Part shown: piece by piece, positions 50,096-58,215 of the stretch
Position numbering within the stretch: position 1 is the first letter of the stretch
Layout of the letters: each line of letters starts with the position of its first letter
Assembly: GCF_001513955.1 (NCBI RefSeq)
Contig: NZ_KQ948144.1
Coordinates: 1,279,016-1,343,015, forward strand
Length of the DNA: 64,000 nt
Reading direction: 5' to 3'
From: Streptomyces pseudovenezuelae
GTDB taxonomy: Bacteria > Actinomycetota > Actinomycetes > Streptomycetales > Streptomycetaceae
Program-made: the position numbers and the translations under genes
Notes under the pieces: generated by a model
What the model saw: only the letters and a program-made list of their open reading frames with translations
The model's database searches: none
What the model was told of the DNA's origin: nothing

Positions 50096-50897
50096 GCAGT
50101 CCTCCCCCGAGATACCGTGCGGCGAACTCCGGCCAGGGTGTGCTCGCGTACTCCCGCTGCCCGGCCTCGTCCCGGCCGTAGTCGGGGGCGCAGGAGGTGA
50201 AGTGCGCGCCGCCGGGAGCCTCGACCACGCCGGTCACCGTGTGCCGCTGGACCAGCAGCGACTGCGGCGGTGCCTCCTTGGTCAGCTCCGCGGTGTCCAC
50301 GATCCGTTCGCAGGAGACGTACGCGGCGTCGGCCGCCTCGCAGAACAGGTCGTCGAAGTACGGGTCGGGGCCGAGGTACTGGCCGTTGCCCAGCCGGTCG
50401 GCGCGGTTCAGGTGCACCAGGGCGGCATCCAGGGCGAGCGCGGGCATGGCCACGAACGTCTCCCGGTCGTCGTACGGCGAAGTCACCGTCCGCAGGCCCG
50501 GGTTGACCCGCATGACGTCCGAACCGATCCCGGCCCGCACCGGCAGGAACGGCAGCCGGTGCGCCGCCGCCCGCAGGCCCCACATGAACATCGCCTCGTC
50601 GATCTCCATGAGCGCGAAGGCACCGGCCTCGCGGGCCGCCCGGTAGTGCGGTTCGAGCGGGATCGAGTCGAGGGTGACGAAAGGGGCGACGAGCTTGCGG
50701 ATACGCCCGGCGGCGGCGAGCATCCCGACGTCCGGGCCGCCGTACGAGACGATCGTCAGGTCGGTGACGTCCGAGCGCAGCAGTGCGCGCACCAGCGCCA
50801 TCGGCTTGCGGCGCGAACCCCAGCCGCCGATGCCGAGGGTCATGCCGCTGCGCAGCCGGGAGACGACCTCGTCGGCCGTCATGGTCTTGTCGCTCAC
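50076..50897 (-). CDS. ipdA: IpdA, alpha subunit of the COCHEA-CoA hydrolase
   Basis: This 273-residue CoA-transferase-fold protein resembles mycobacterial IpdA in RSGMTLGIGGWGSRRKPMAL, RSDVTDLTIVSYGGPDVG, AAAHRLPFLPVRAGIGSDV and DPYFDDLF. The C-terminal VVEAPGGAHFTSCAPDYGRD is distinctive. It pairs with IpdB for ring C hydrolysis in HIP-CoA catabolism. ATG 50897 overlaps the echA20 stop by four bases. Confidence 0.88.
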   Translation of the reverse strand: MSDKTMTADEVVSRLRSGMTLGIGGWGSRRKPMALVRALLRSDVTDLTIVSYGGPDVGMLAAAGRIRKLVAPFVTLDSIPLEPHYRAAREAGAFALMEIDEAMFMWGLRAAAHRLPFLPVRAGIGSDVMRVNPGLRTVTSPYDDRETFVAMPALALDAALVHLNRADRLGNGQYLGPDPYFDDLFCEAADAAYVSCERIVDTAELTKEAPPQSLLVQRHTVTGVVEAPGGAHFTSCAPDYGRDEAGQREYASTPWPEFAARYLGGGLHDRDPE

Positions 50898-51637
50898 TCG
50901 GCCTCCCCGCCGAACCTGTCACGGACCCGGTCGGCGACCCCGCTGACGCTCGCCTCGTAGGTGAAGCCCTGTTCGTAGCGGTAGCTGCGGCGGACGTCGA
51001 CCGGGTCGATGCCGTTGATGGCCGCCTTGGCCAGGCGCAGCAGCTCGCCGTCCTTGGCGGCGATCTCGCGGGCCGACTCCAGGGCGGCGGCGGCGAGTTC
51101 CTCGCCCGGGACGACCTTCCACACCGCACCGTGCCGGTGCAGCTCGGCGGCGGTGACCGTGCGCGAGGTGAAGTACAGGGCGCGCATGAGGTGCTGGGGG
51201 ACCAGGCGGGCCAGGTGGGTGGCCGCGCCGAGGGCCCCGCGGTCCAGTTCGGGCAGGCCGAAGGTGGCGTCCTCGCTCGCCACGATCACGTCCGCGTTGC
51301 CCACCAGGCCGATGCCTCCGCCCAGGCAGAATCCCCGCACGGCCGCCACCACGGGCACCTCGCAGTCGTACACCGCCGAAAAGGCCTCGAAGCAGCCGCG
51401 GTTGGCGCCGACGAGGGCGGCCGCGCCGCGCCTCTGGATCTCCTTGATGTCCACGCCCGCGTTGAAACCACGCCCTTCGGCCGCCAGGACCACACACCGG
51501 ACCTCCGGATCACGGCCCGCCGCGCGCACGGCGTCGGCCAGGGCGAACCAGCCGTCCGCCGGCAGGGCGTTCACCGGCGGGAAGTCGACCCGGACCAGGA
51601 CGATCCCCTTTTCCGGGGACGAGGTGGAGACACCCAT
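50894..51637 (-). CDS. echA20: Enoyl-CoA hydratase family ring hydrolase, EchA20-like
   Basis: This 247-residue crotonase-fold enzyme has AAEGRGFNAGVDIKEIQRRG and RGFCLGGGIGLVGNADVIVA, which form the oxyanion hole, and TFGLPELDRGALGAATHLAR. EchA20 of Mycobacterium hydrolyses ring D of the bicyclic CoA intermediate. ATG 51637 is 20 bases from the second KstR2-like operator. It heads the minus-strand echA20-ipdA-ipdB-ipdC operon. Confidence 0.87.
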   Translation of the reverse strand: MGVSTSSPEKGIVLVRVDFPPVNALPADGWFALADAVRAAGRDPEVRCVVLAAEGRGFNAGVDIKEIQRRGAAALVGANRGCFEAFSAVYDCEVPVVAAVRGFCLGGGIGLVGNADVIVASEDATFGLPELDRGALGAATHLARLVPQHLMRALYFTSRTVTAAELHRHGAVWKVVPGEELAAAALESAREIAAKDGELLRLAKAAINGIDPVDVRRSYRYEQGFTYEASVSGVADRVRDRFGGEAE

Positions 51638-51656
51638 GGCCGCATCAGCTACCTTT

Positions 51657-51675
51657 CCACCAAACGTTTGTTAGG
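51657..51675. promoter_or_regulatory. KstR2-like operator 2 (echA20/SDR promoter)
   Basis: On the minus strand this reads CCTAACAAACGTTTGGTGG. It matches operator 1 (45723-45742) in nearly all positions and is more symmetric (CCAAACGTTTGTT on the plus strand). It sits in the 54-base divergent promoter between echA20 and an SDR gene. Confidence 0.7.
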
Positions 51676-51691
51676 TGAAGGGTAGCGGTGA

Positions 51692-52432
51692 ATGGAGCTG
51701 AGCGGGAGGGTCGTGGTCGTCACCGGCGGGACGCGCGGAGTCGGCGCCGGGATCGCCCGGTCCTTCGCCGAGGCGGGGGCGGAAGTCGTCGTCTGCGCCC
51801 GCAGACCACCCGAAGTCCCCCTGCCGAAGGCGCGGTTCGCACCCCTGGACGTCCGGGACACCGACGCCGTACGGCACTTCTTCGCCGCACTGCCGCGCCT
51901 GGACGTCCTGGTCAACAACGCGGGCGGCGCCCCCTACCGGCTGCTCGCCGACGCCGGACCCGAACGGCACCTCCGCGTCCTGGAGTTGAACCTCCTCGCC
52001 CCTCTCACGGTCTCCCTCGCCGCGCACGAGCACCTGAGACGGACCCGCGGCTCGATTGTCATGATCGGCAGTGTCAGCGGCGGCCGCCCCTCGCCCGGCA
52101 CCGCCGCGTACGGGGCGGCCAAGGCGGGCCTGGAGAACCTCGCCCGCTCGATGGCCGTGGAGTGGGCGCCGGACGTCCGCGTGAACACCCTGGTCGTCGG
52201 CATGGTCCGCACCGAGCAGTCTCATCTGCACTACGGCGACGAGGAGGGCATCGCGGCGGTCTCCCGCTCGGTCCCGCTCGGCCGCCTGGCCGAGCCCTCC
52301 GACGTGGGCGCGGCAGCCGTGTTCCTCGCCTCGGACGCCGCCGCGTACATCAGCGGGGCCTCGCTGCTGGTGCACGGCGGCGGGGAGCGGCCGGCGTTCC
52401 TGGACGCCGCATCCGTCAACAAGGAGACGTGA
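51692..52432 (+). CDS. Short-chain dehydrogenase (Rv3549c-like)
   Basis: This 246-residue SDR has VVVTGGTRGVGAGIARSFAEAGA, VNNAGGAPYRLLADAG, the serine of MIGSVSGGRPSPG and AAYGAAKAGLENLARSMA with Tyr-x-x-x-Lys. It is similar to the SDR encoded beside echA20 in the mycobacterial KstR2 regulon (Rv3549c). The exact reaction there is not settled to my knowledge. The ATG is 16 bases after operator 2, and the next SDR starts one base after its stop. Confidence 0.85.
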   Translation: MELSGRVVVVTGGTRGVGAGIARSFAEAGAEVVVCARRPPEVPLPKARFAPLDVRDTDAVRHFFAALPRLDVLVNNAGGAPYRLLADAGPERHLRVLELNLLAPLTVSLAAHEHLRRTRGSIVMIGSVSGGRPSPGTAAYGAAKAGLENLARSMAVEWAPDVRVNTLVVGMVRTEQSHLHYGDEEGIAAVSRSVPLGRLAEPSDVGAAAVFLASDAAAYISGASLLVHGGGERPAFLDAASVNKET

Positions 52433-52433
52433 G

Positions 52434-53339
52434 ATGACCGGAATCTGCGACGGCCGGGTCGTCGTCGTCACCGGCGCGGGCCGCGGTCTCGGCCGCGCCC
52501 ACGCGCTCGCCTTCGCCGCCGAGGGCGCCCGGGTCGTCGTCAACGACCTCGGCGTCGGCCTCGACGGCACACCGGACCCCGACAGCCCCGCCCGCCTCGT
52601 CGCCGAGGAGATCCGCGCGGCGGGCGGTGAGGCGCTCGCCCACGGCGGTGACATCGCGACCTCCGACGGTGCCGCCTCCCTGGTCCGGGCAGCCCTGGAG
52701 ACCTACGGCCGCCTCGACACCCTCGTCAACAACGCCGGATTCCTGCGCGACCGGATGCTGGTGAACCTGGCGGAGGACGACTGGGACGCGGTCATGCGAG
52801 TCCATCTGAAGGGGCACTTCCTCCCCCTGCAACACGCGGCCGCGCACTGGCGGACGGAGACGAAGGCGGGCCGCACCCCGCAGGCCAGGATCGTCAACAC
52901 CTCCAGCGGAGCAGGCCTGTTGGGCTCGGTGGGACAGGGCAACTACAGCGCGGCGAAAGCCGGCATCGTCGGCCTCACCCTGGTCGCCGCGGCCGAACTC
53001 GCCCGCTACGGCGTCCAGGTCAACGCGATCGCCCCCGCGGCACGGACGAGGATGACCGAGCGCGCCTTCGCAGACACCATGGCCGCTCCCTCCGACGGCT
53101 TCGACGCGATGGCCCCGGAGAACGTGTCCCCGCTGGTCGTGTGGCTGGGCTCGGAGGCGAGCGCGGGGGTGACGGGCCGGGTCTTCGAGGCCGAGGGCGG
53201 CCGGATCACGGTGATGGAGGGCTGGCGACCGGGCCCTACCGCCGACCGAAGCGCGAGGTGGACGCCGGCCGAGGCAGGAGAGACGGCACGGAAGCTGCTG
53301 GGCGAGGCGGAGACACCGGCCCCGGTGTATGGCGCGTGA
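52434..53339 (+). CDS. Short-chain dehydrogenase (Rv3548c-like)
   Basis: This 301-residue SDR has VVVVTGAGRGLGRAHALAFA, VVVNDLGVGLDG, NNAGFLRDRMLVNLAEDDW, NTSSGAGLLGSVGQGNYSAAKA and INAIAPAARTRMTE-like segments. The length and the hydroxyacyl-CoA dehydrogenase style (as in MFE-2 type SDRs) match Rv3548c of the KstR2 regulon. It is the last gene of the plus-strand SDR pair and is followed by repeats rather than a clear terminator. Confidence 0.85.
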   Translation: MTGICDGRVVVVTGAGRGLGRAHALAFAAEGARVVVNDLGVGLDGTPDPDSPARLVAEEIRAAGGEALAHGGDIATSDGAASLVRAALETYGRLDTLVNNAGFLRDRMLVNLAEDDWDAVMRVHLKGHFLPLQHAAAHWRTETKAGRTPQARIVNTSSGAGLLGSVGQGNYSAAKAGIVGLTLVAAAELARYGVQVNAIAPAARTRMTERAFADTMAAPSDGFDAMAPENVSPLVVWLGSEASAGVTGRVFEAEGGRITVMEGWRPGPTADRSARWTPAEAGETARKLLGEAETPAPVYGA

Positions 53340-53349
53340 CGGAACCTGC

Positions 53350-53379
53350 CCAGGGGCGCGGGGAACTGCGCGACCAGTC
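53350..53379 (+). repeat. Dispersed repeat copy 2 (intergenic)
   Basis: CCAGGGGCGCGGGGAACTGC is followed by GCGACCAGTC, matching the copies at 15603-15632 and 61848-61877 except near the end. Here it is noncoding, 10 bases after an SDR stop codon. Confidence 0.85.
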
Positions 53380-53446
53380 ACAGGACACGCGCAGACGGGC
53401 GCAAAGCCCCGGACGCCCAGCCACAGGACACGCGCAGACGGGCGCA
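53379..53446 (+). repeat. Two 25-base direct repeats
   Basis: CACAGGACACGCGCAGACGG plus GCGCA occurs at 53379-53403 and again at 53422-53446 (offset 43), with a near-match (CCAGTCA/CCAGCCA) extending each copy leftward. They abut dispersed repeat copy 2 in a short gap between convergent genes. Confidence 0.8.
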
Positions 53447-53450
53447 GACC

Positions 53451-54347
53451 CTAGGTGTCGCACTCCAGAACCGTCCGGCACACAGCACATCGTGCCCGCA
53501 CCCGCCCGCGCACAGGCACCCGGATCCGCTGGTGACACGTGGGGCAGGGGAAGGACACCCGCAGCCGCCCGCCCCCGTCGGGGGTGAACGTATAGGGCAC
53601 CCCGGGCTGCGGCCCCGGCCCCGGCCCCGGCCCCGCGTGCCGCCGGTCGTGGGCGTACCGGCGCCTGCCCGCCCACCCCGCGGCGGTGAGCGGCGGCTGC
53701 TGCTCGTCCTGCCGGGCCCGCGCCATCCCCTTCACGTACGCCGTGTACGCCTGCGCACTCGTGAACCACACCGAGGGGTCCTCCCCGAACACCAGCGACC
53801 GCTTCGCCAGCACGTACCCGAACTCCTCCGGCGTGAGATATCCCAGCTTCTGCGAGGACGCCGCGTCCTCCCGGTAGGCGTCCAGCAGCAGCCACCCCGC
53901 GCCCAGGTACGTCGTCGCCGTGTCCGTGAGGATCTCGTTCTCGCGCACCCCCGGGAAGGACAGGTCCAGCCGGTGCAGGTACACGTGCATGACCTCATGG
54001 GCCAGCGCAGCGCCGATGTCCCGCCGATGGGTGCGGAAGCGGTCGTTGAGCTCGACGAAGTACTCGGGGCCCGCGGTGAGTTCGACGTTCGCCGCATGGG
54101 TCATCTCCCGGAAGCTGACCACGAACCGGGCGTCCGGCAGCCGGTAGTGCCGCACCAGCTCGCGGGCCACCCGCTGCGCTCCGAGATACAGATCGTCGGT
54201 GTCGCAGAACGCCACGTCCACCGGCGCCACGCTCGTCTCGAACGTGTGCACGGTGTCGTAGGAGAGCCGCTTGTAGAGCGCGTTGATCGAGGCCCGCACC
54301 GTCTCCAGGTGCGGGTAGCCGTGCTGGACCGGTCCGTCGTTCGTCAC
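53451..54347 (-). CDS. Putative zinc metalloprotease with C-terminal zinc ribbon
   Basis: This 298-residue protein is of no family I can name. HEVMH at residues 117-121 is a zincin motif, in GAALAHEVMHVYLHRLDLSF, with a plausible third ligand glutamate in NEILTDTATTYLG. A Gly-Pro-rich linker (GPGPGPGPQPG) leads to a C-terminal CPTCHQRIRVP and CAVCRTVLEC pair, a treble-clef or zinc-ribbon. No signal peptide is seen, so it is cytoplasmic. GTG 54347 is chosen; sequence further upstream overlaps the GH35 gene and is Ala/Arg-rich shadow. Confidence 0.8.
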   Translation of the reverse strand: MTNDGPVQHGYPHLETVRASINALYKRLSYDTVHTFETSVAPVDVAFCDTDDLYLGAQRVARELVRHYRLPDARFVVSFREMTHAANVELTAGPEYFVELNDRFRTHRRDIGAALAHEVMHVYLHRLDLSFPGVRENEILTDTATTYLGAGWLLLDAYREDAASSQKLGYLTPEEFGYVLAKRSLVFGEDPSVWFTSAQAYTAYVKGMARARQDEQQPPLTAAGWAGRRRYAHDRRHAGPGPGPGPQPGVPYTFTPDGGGRLRVSFPCPTCHQRIRVPVRGRVRARCAVCRTVLECDT

Positions 54348-54400
54348 GCCCGTACCCCCAAGACGCCCTGAACCCGGTTCCACTCTACGAGGTCGCGTGT

Positions 54401-56170
54401 CTACGAGGTCCCGTGCGGATTCCCGTGGGCCGGATCCGGCGCACGGAGCCGGAGCGCGGGCCCGTGCGCCGGTGCCTCCTCCAGCTCCAGCACCCACACG
54501 TCGTTGCCGCCCTCCCGCAGCACCGGCCCGGGCACGTACAGCGACCGCTGCGGGCCCGCGGACCAGTACCGGCCGAGGCTGAAACCGTTCACCCACACGA
54601 ACCCCCGGGTCCACCCCGGCAGCTCAAGGACCGCGTCCCCGGCGCCCCGCACACTCACCTCACCCCGGTACAGCCCCGGGGAGCCGTCCCCCGGAACCGC
54701 CCCGAAGCCGATCCCGGTCACCGAGTCCAGCGCGTCCAGCCGCAGCCCGCGCGCCCGCACCCCGTGCAGGAACTGGCGCTCGTGCAGCAGGCCCCCGGTG
54801 ATCCCCTTGGCCTCCCCGCTCCTGGGCCCGTAGTTGACCCGCCCCAGCGACTCCACCCACAGCTCCACGCGCGCGTACCCCGCGACCGGCTCCTTGAGCT
54901 GCGGGTCGTCCTCGGTGAGCACCCCGGCCCGCTCCCCGTCCACGTACACCACCGCGAGATCCCGCAGCCCTCGCGCGATCAGCGGGTACGGCTGCCGCGG
55001 CCCCGGCACGGTCACCTCGTACCGCACCAGCCCCCGGTCGACGTCCAGCTCCTCGAAGGTCGGCGGCACGGGCCCCTCGTGGGGCGGTCCGCCATGCTCC
55101 TCCAGTACGGCGGACAGCGGGGCCCACGCGGTCAGGTCCACGTCAGCGTCGGCATCCACGACCTCCGGCGCGGGCGGCAGGTCCGCCACCGGGCCGTACG
55201 CAGCCAGCACCTCACGGAAGCGCCAGAACTTCTCCGTCGGCCCGCCGTACTCGTCGATCGGCGCGTCGTAGTCGTACGACGTCACGTCCGGCTCCAGCGG
55301 ACCGTCGTGCAGCGCGCCCCCGCCCCGGTTGGCGCCCGCCCAGCCCGCGAAGTTCGTGCCCCCGTGCGCCATGTACAGGTTCACCGAGGCCCCGCACTCC
55401 AGGATCTCCCGCAGCGCCGCTGCCGCGTCCTCCGCGTCCCGTACGACGGGCTCACCGCCCCAGTGCTCGAACCAGCCGCACCAGAACTCCATGCACATCA
55501 GCGGGCCGTCCGGCCGGTACCGGCGCAGCACCTCGAAGGCCGTGCGGGCGTCGGAGCCGAAGTTCACCGTGGCGAGGACACCCGGGACCGAGCCGCCGGT
55601 GAGCATGTGGTCCTCGGGACCGTCCGAGGTGAACAGCGGGACCGTGACCCCCTCGGCGCGCAGCACCTCGGTCAGCCGCAGCAGATACCGGGCGTCCGAC
55701 CCGTAGCTGCCGTACTCGTTCTCCGCCTGCACCATGATCACCGGGCCGCCGCGGTCGATCTGCCGCTCCACGACCTGCGGCAGCAGCCGCCCGAACCAGC
55801 GCTCGACCTCGGTGAGGTACCGCTCGTCGCTCGTACGCGCGTGACCCCGCAGCCAGTGCGGCAGCCCGCCGTTCTCCCACTCCGCGCAGATGTAGGGACC
55901 GGGACGGACGATCGCCCACAGCCCCGCCTCCCGGGCCGCGTCCAGGAACCGGCCCAGCGCCTCCACGTCCCGGAAGTCACCCCGGTGCGGCTCGTGCAGG
56001 TTCCACGGCACGTACGTCTCCACGCAGTTGAGGCCCATCGCCCGCAGCATCGCCAGCCGGTGCCCCCACTGGGCCTCGTGCACCCGGAAATAGTGCAGCG
56101 CTCCGGACAGCAGCCGCACCGGCCGGCCGTCCAGCAGGAAATCGGTTTCACCCACCGTGAACTCGCTCAT
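54401..56170 (-). CDS. GH35 beta-galactosidase
   Basis: This 589-residue enzyme hydrolyses terminal beta-galactosides. Motifs are LLSGALHYFRV near residue 20, ETYVPWNLHEPHRGDFRD, RPGPYICAEWENGGLP, VIMVQAENEYGSYG (acid/base glutamate of the E150/E152 pair) and MCMEFWCGWFEHWGG with nucleophile Glu228. C-terminal beta domains follow. There is no signal peptide, so it acts inside the cell on imported sugar. ATG 56170 has GGTGGAG four bases upstream. It is divergent from an AraC-type regulator that probably controls it. Confidence 0.94.
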   Translation of the reverse strand: MSEFTVGETDFLLDGRPVRLLSGALHYFRVHEAQWGHRLAMLRAMGLNCVETYVPWNLHEPHRGDFRDVEALGRFLDAAREAGLWAIVRPGPYICAEWENGGLPHWLRGHARTSDERYLTEVERWFGRLLPQVVERQIDRGGPVIMVQAENEYGSYGSDARYLLRLTEVLRAEGVTVPLFTSDGPEDHMLTGGSVPGVLATVNFGSDARTAFEVLRRYRPDGPLMCMEFWCGWFEHWGGEPVVRDAEDAAAALREILECGASVNLYMAHGGTNFAGWAGANRGGGALHDGPLEPDVTSYDYDAPIDEYGGPTEKFWRFREVLAAYGPVADLPPAPEVVDADADVDLTAWAPLSAVLEEHGGPPHEGPVPPTFEELDVDRGLVRYEVTVPGPRQPYPLIARGLRDLAVVYVDGERAGVLTEDDPQLKEPVAGYARVELWVESLGRVNYGPRSGEAKGITGGLLHERQFLHGVRARGLRLDALDSVTGIGFGAVPGDGSPGLYRGEVSVRGAGDAVLELPGWTRGFVWVNGFSLGRYWSAGPQRSLYVPGPVLREGGNDVWVLELEEAPAHGPALRLRAPDPAHGNPHGTS

Positions 56171-56201
56171 AGGCTCCACCTTCGCCACTGGCGGCGATCA
56201 G

Positions 56202-56211
56202 GTCCATGGAC
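56202..56211. promoter_or_regulatory. Palindrome in the GH35/AraC divergent promoter
   Basis: GTCCATGGAC is a perfect 10-base palindrome within the 84-base gap. A related half (TTGGACC) lies about 17 bases downstream. It is a candidate binding site for the AraC-type regulator. Confidence 0.4.
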
Positions 56212-56254
56212 AAAGATCGGCGCTGCTTGGACCGAAGCGCAGGCAAGGAGCGCG

Positions 56255-57127
56255 ATGTACCACACCTGGATGCGATTCCTCAGTCCCAGCCCCGTCCACC
56301 ACCGCCTGGGCGTGGTCTGTCTGGGAGTCGGACTCCAGTACGGCGCGCTGCCCACCGTCGGCCCCCGCACCCTCGACAGCCACGTCGCCGTCGTCATCAG
56401 CACCGGCACCGGGTGGTACGAGACCCCCGACGGCCGCCGTACGACGGTCACCGCGCCCTCGCTGCTGTGGCTCACCCCCGGCATTCCCCACCACTACGGA
56501 CCCGACCCGGAGACCGGCTGGGACGAGGGCTTCGTCGGCTTCACCGGCCCCGCGACCGCCACCTACACCGAACTCGGCTACATCGAACCCGACCGTCCCG
56601 TCGTGCCCCTGTCCGACGCGACCGGCCCGCGCGCGGTCATCGCCCGCATCGCGCGGGCCGCCCGCCGCGACAACCCGCTCCTGGAGGTCGAGACCGGCGC
56701 CGCCGTCCACGAACTCCTGGTCGCCCTGCGCCGCGCCCGCGCCGACCTCGCCCCCGACGGCGACCCCGTCCTCAAGGCCCTCGCCCGCGACGCCTTCAAA
56801 CCGATGTCCGTCGCCGACCACGCCACCCGGCACGGCATGACCCTCGCCGAGCTGCGCACCGCCGTCCGCCGCGGCGCCGGGTGCAGCCCCAAGGACTACC
56901 TCCTCGGCATCCGCCTCGGCCGCGCCAAGGAACTCCTCGCCGCCACGGAACTCCCCGTCGCCGCCGTCGCCCGCCGCGTCGGCTACGACGACCCCGCCTA
57001 CTTCTCCCGCCTCTTCACCCGCCGCGTCGGCATGGCCCCGATCCGCTTCCGCGCCCAGGAGAGCCGGACAGTACCGGGCGGCTGGAGCAACCGGGTCCCT
57101 GATCCGGATGATCCGCCGAGGGTTTGA
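56255..57127 (+). CDS. AraC-family transcriptional regulator
   Basis: This 290-residue protein has an N-terminal cupin-like sugar-sensing domain (HVAVVISTGTGWYETPDGRR, LTPGIPHHYGPDPETGWDEG) and a C-terminal double helix-turn-helix (MSVADHATRHGMTLAELRTAV, then LPVAAVARRVGYDDPAYFSRLF). The histidine- and Trp-rich segment before the core resembles ligand-binding AraC proteins of carbohydrate catabolism. ATG 56255 follows AAGGAG by four bases. It probably activates the divergent beta-galactosidase gene when galactoside is present. Confidence 0.92.
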   Translation: MYHTWMRFLSPSPVHHRLGVVCLGVGLQYGALPTVGPRTLDSHVAVVISTGTGWYETPDGRRTTVTAPSLLWLTPGIPHHYGPDPETGWDEGFVGFTGPATATYTELGYIEPDRPVVPLSDATGPRAVIARIARAARRDNPLLEVETGAAVHELLVALRRARADLAPDGDPVLKALARDAFKPMSVADHATRHGMTLAELRTAVRRGAGCSPKDYLLGIRLGRAKELLAATELPVAAVARRVGYDDPAYFSRLFTRRVGMAPIRFRAQESRTVPGGWSNRVPDPDDPPRV

Positions 57128-57222
57128 GGGGTGGGGGTGGGGGAGGTGGGTGCACGGGGCCGGGGCCGGCCGGTCTGCCGAGGATCCGGAGGCAGCCCAC
57201 CCCCGGTCCGGTCGATCCGCCG

Positions 57223-57655
57223 GGCAGTCGAGGCTCAGGCCCTCCGGGCCCGGGCCATTCCCTCGGCAGTCGAGGCTCAGGCCCTCCGGGCCCGGGCCAT
57301 TCCCTCGGCAGTCGAGGCTCAGGCCCTCCGGGCCCGGGCCATTCCCTCGGCAGCCGAGGCTCAGGCCCTCCGGGTCCGGGCCGTTCCGTCGGCAGCCCAC
57401 GCTCAGGGCCACCCGATGCCGTCGTTCTGTCGGCAGTCGAGGCTCAGGCCCTCCGATCCGGCGCCGGCCGTTCCGTCGGCGGTCGGGGCTCTGGTCCGCC
57501 AGATGTGGTCGCTCAGGCGGCCGCCCACCTCTGGCCCTCTGATCCGGCGCCGGCCGTTCCGTGGGTAGTCGGGGCTCTGGTCCGCCAGATGCGGCCGCTC
57601 AGGCGGCAGCCCACCCCTGGCCCCCCGATCCGACCCCGCCCGTTCCGTCGGCACC
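57223..57655. repeat. Tandem array with 42-base unit
   Basis: Three identical 42-base copies (57223-57264, 57265-57306 and 57307-57348, each starting GGCAGTCGAGGCTCAGGCCC) are followed by a variant copy (57349-57390), then shorter or longer degenerate units of about 41, 46 and twice 86 bases to about 57655. It fills most of the 598-base gap between the AraC regulator and chorismate mutase. Because 42 is a multiple of 3, all frames stay open, which creates long spurious frames. I see no real gene in the gap. Confidence 0.9.
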
Positions 57656-57725
57656 CCGCGGGTGGTCGTCCGCTCGGATGATCCGCCGGTGAGGCGGTCG
57701 CCGTGTCCCCGTAGGGTTGTTGCCC

Positions 57726-58076
57726 ATGACCACCAGCAACACCGGATCCGGTGACGTCGACCCCGCCGTCCGCGAAGAGCTCGCCCGGCTGCGCGACAGC
57801 ATCGACAACATCGACGCGGCCGTCGTCCACATGCTCGCCGAGCGCTTCAAGGCAACCCAGCAGGTCGGCCACCTCAAGGCCCGCCACCAGCTGCCGCCCG
57901 CCGACCCGGCCCGCGAGGCCCGCCAGATCGAGCGGCTGCGCACCCTCGCCGGGAACGCCAAACTCGACCCGGCCTTCGCTGAGAAGTTCCTGAACTTCAT
58001 CATCGCCGAGGTGATCAGACACCACGAGCGCATCGCCGAGGACACCGTGAACGGCTCGGCCCCGCTGGCCGATTGA
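57726..58076 (+). CDS. Chorismate mutase, AroQ type
   Basis: This 116-residue all-helical AroQ-class mutase converts chorismate to prephenate for Phe and Tyr. LARLRDSIDNIDAAVVHMLAERFKAT carries the first-helix Arg and Asp; VGHLKARHQLPPADPAREARQIERL has the active-site lysine and arginines. HERIAEDTVNG lies near the end. The actinobacterial short form fits, perhaps activated by DAHP synthase as in Mycobacterium. ATG 57726 is chosen over TTG 57717. Confidence 0.93.
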   Translation: MTTSNTGSGDVDPAVREELARLRDSIDNIDAAVVHMLAERFKATQQVGHLKARHQLPPADPAREARQIERLRTLAGNAKLDPAFAEKFLNFIIAEVIRHHERIAEDTVNGSAPLAD

Positions 58077-58215
58077 CCTCGGCCGACGCCCCGGGGAGGT
58101 GACACGGCGGCCGGCACACGGCATGCTGCGCTGAGCACTCCTTGTCAGTCCACGAGCACACCGCGTCAACACGCGGGAGTAGGCTGACTGTCCGCGAGGG
58201 GAGGGACGTCGGGCC

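Noticed and set aside
54413..56254. In-frame extension of the AraC gene across the GH35 gene
   Set aside because: The 614 extra codons are antisense to GH35 and low complexity; AAGGAG before ATG 56255 marks the true start.
56198..57412. Minus-strand frame with a 14-residue repeat (GLSLDCRGNGPGPE) reading through the 42-base array
   Set aside because: The period exists because 42 is a multiple of 3, and the rest is antisense to the AraC gene. I judge it not to be a repeat protein.
57223..57655. CRISPR array
   Set aside because: The 42-base units are directly adjacent with no spacers.
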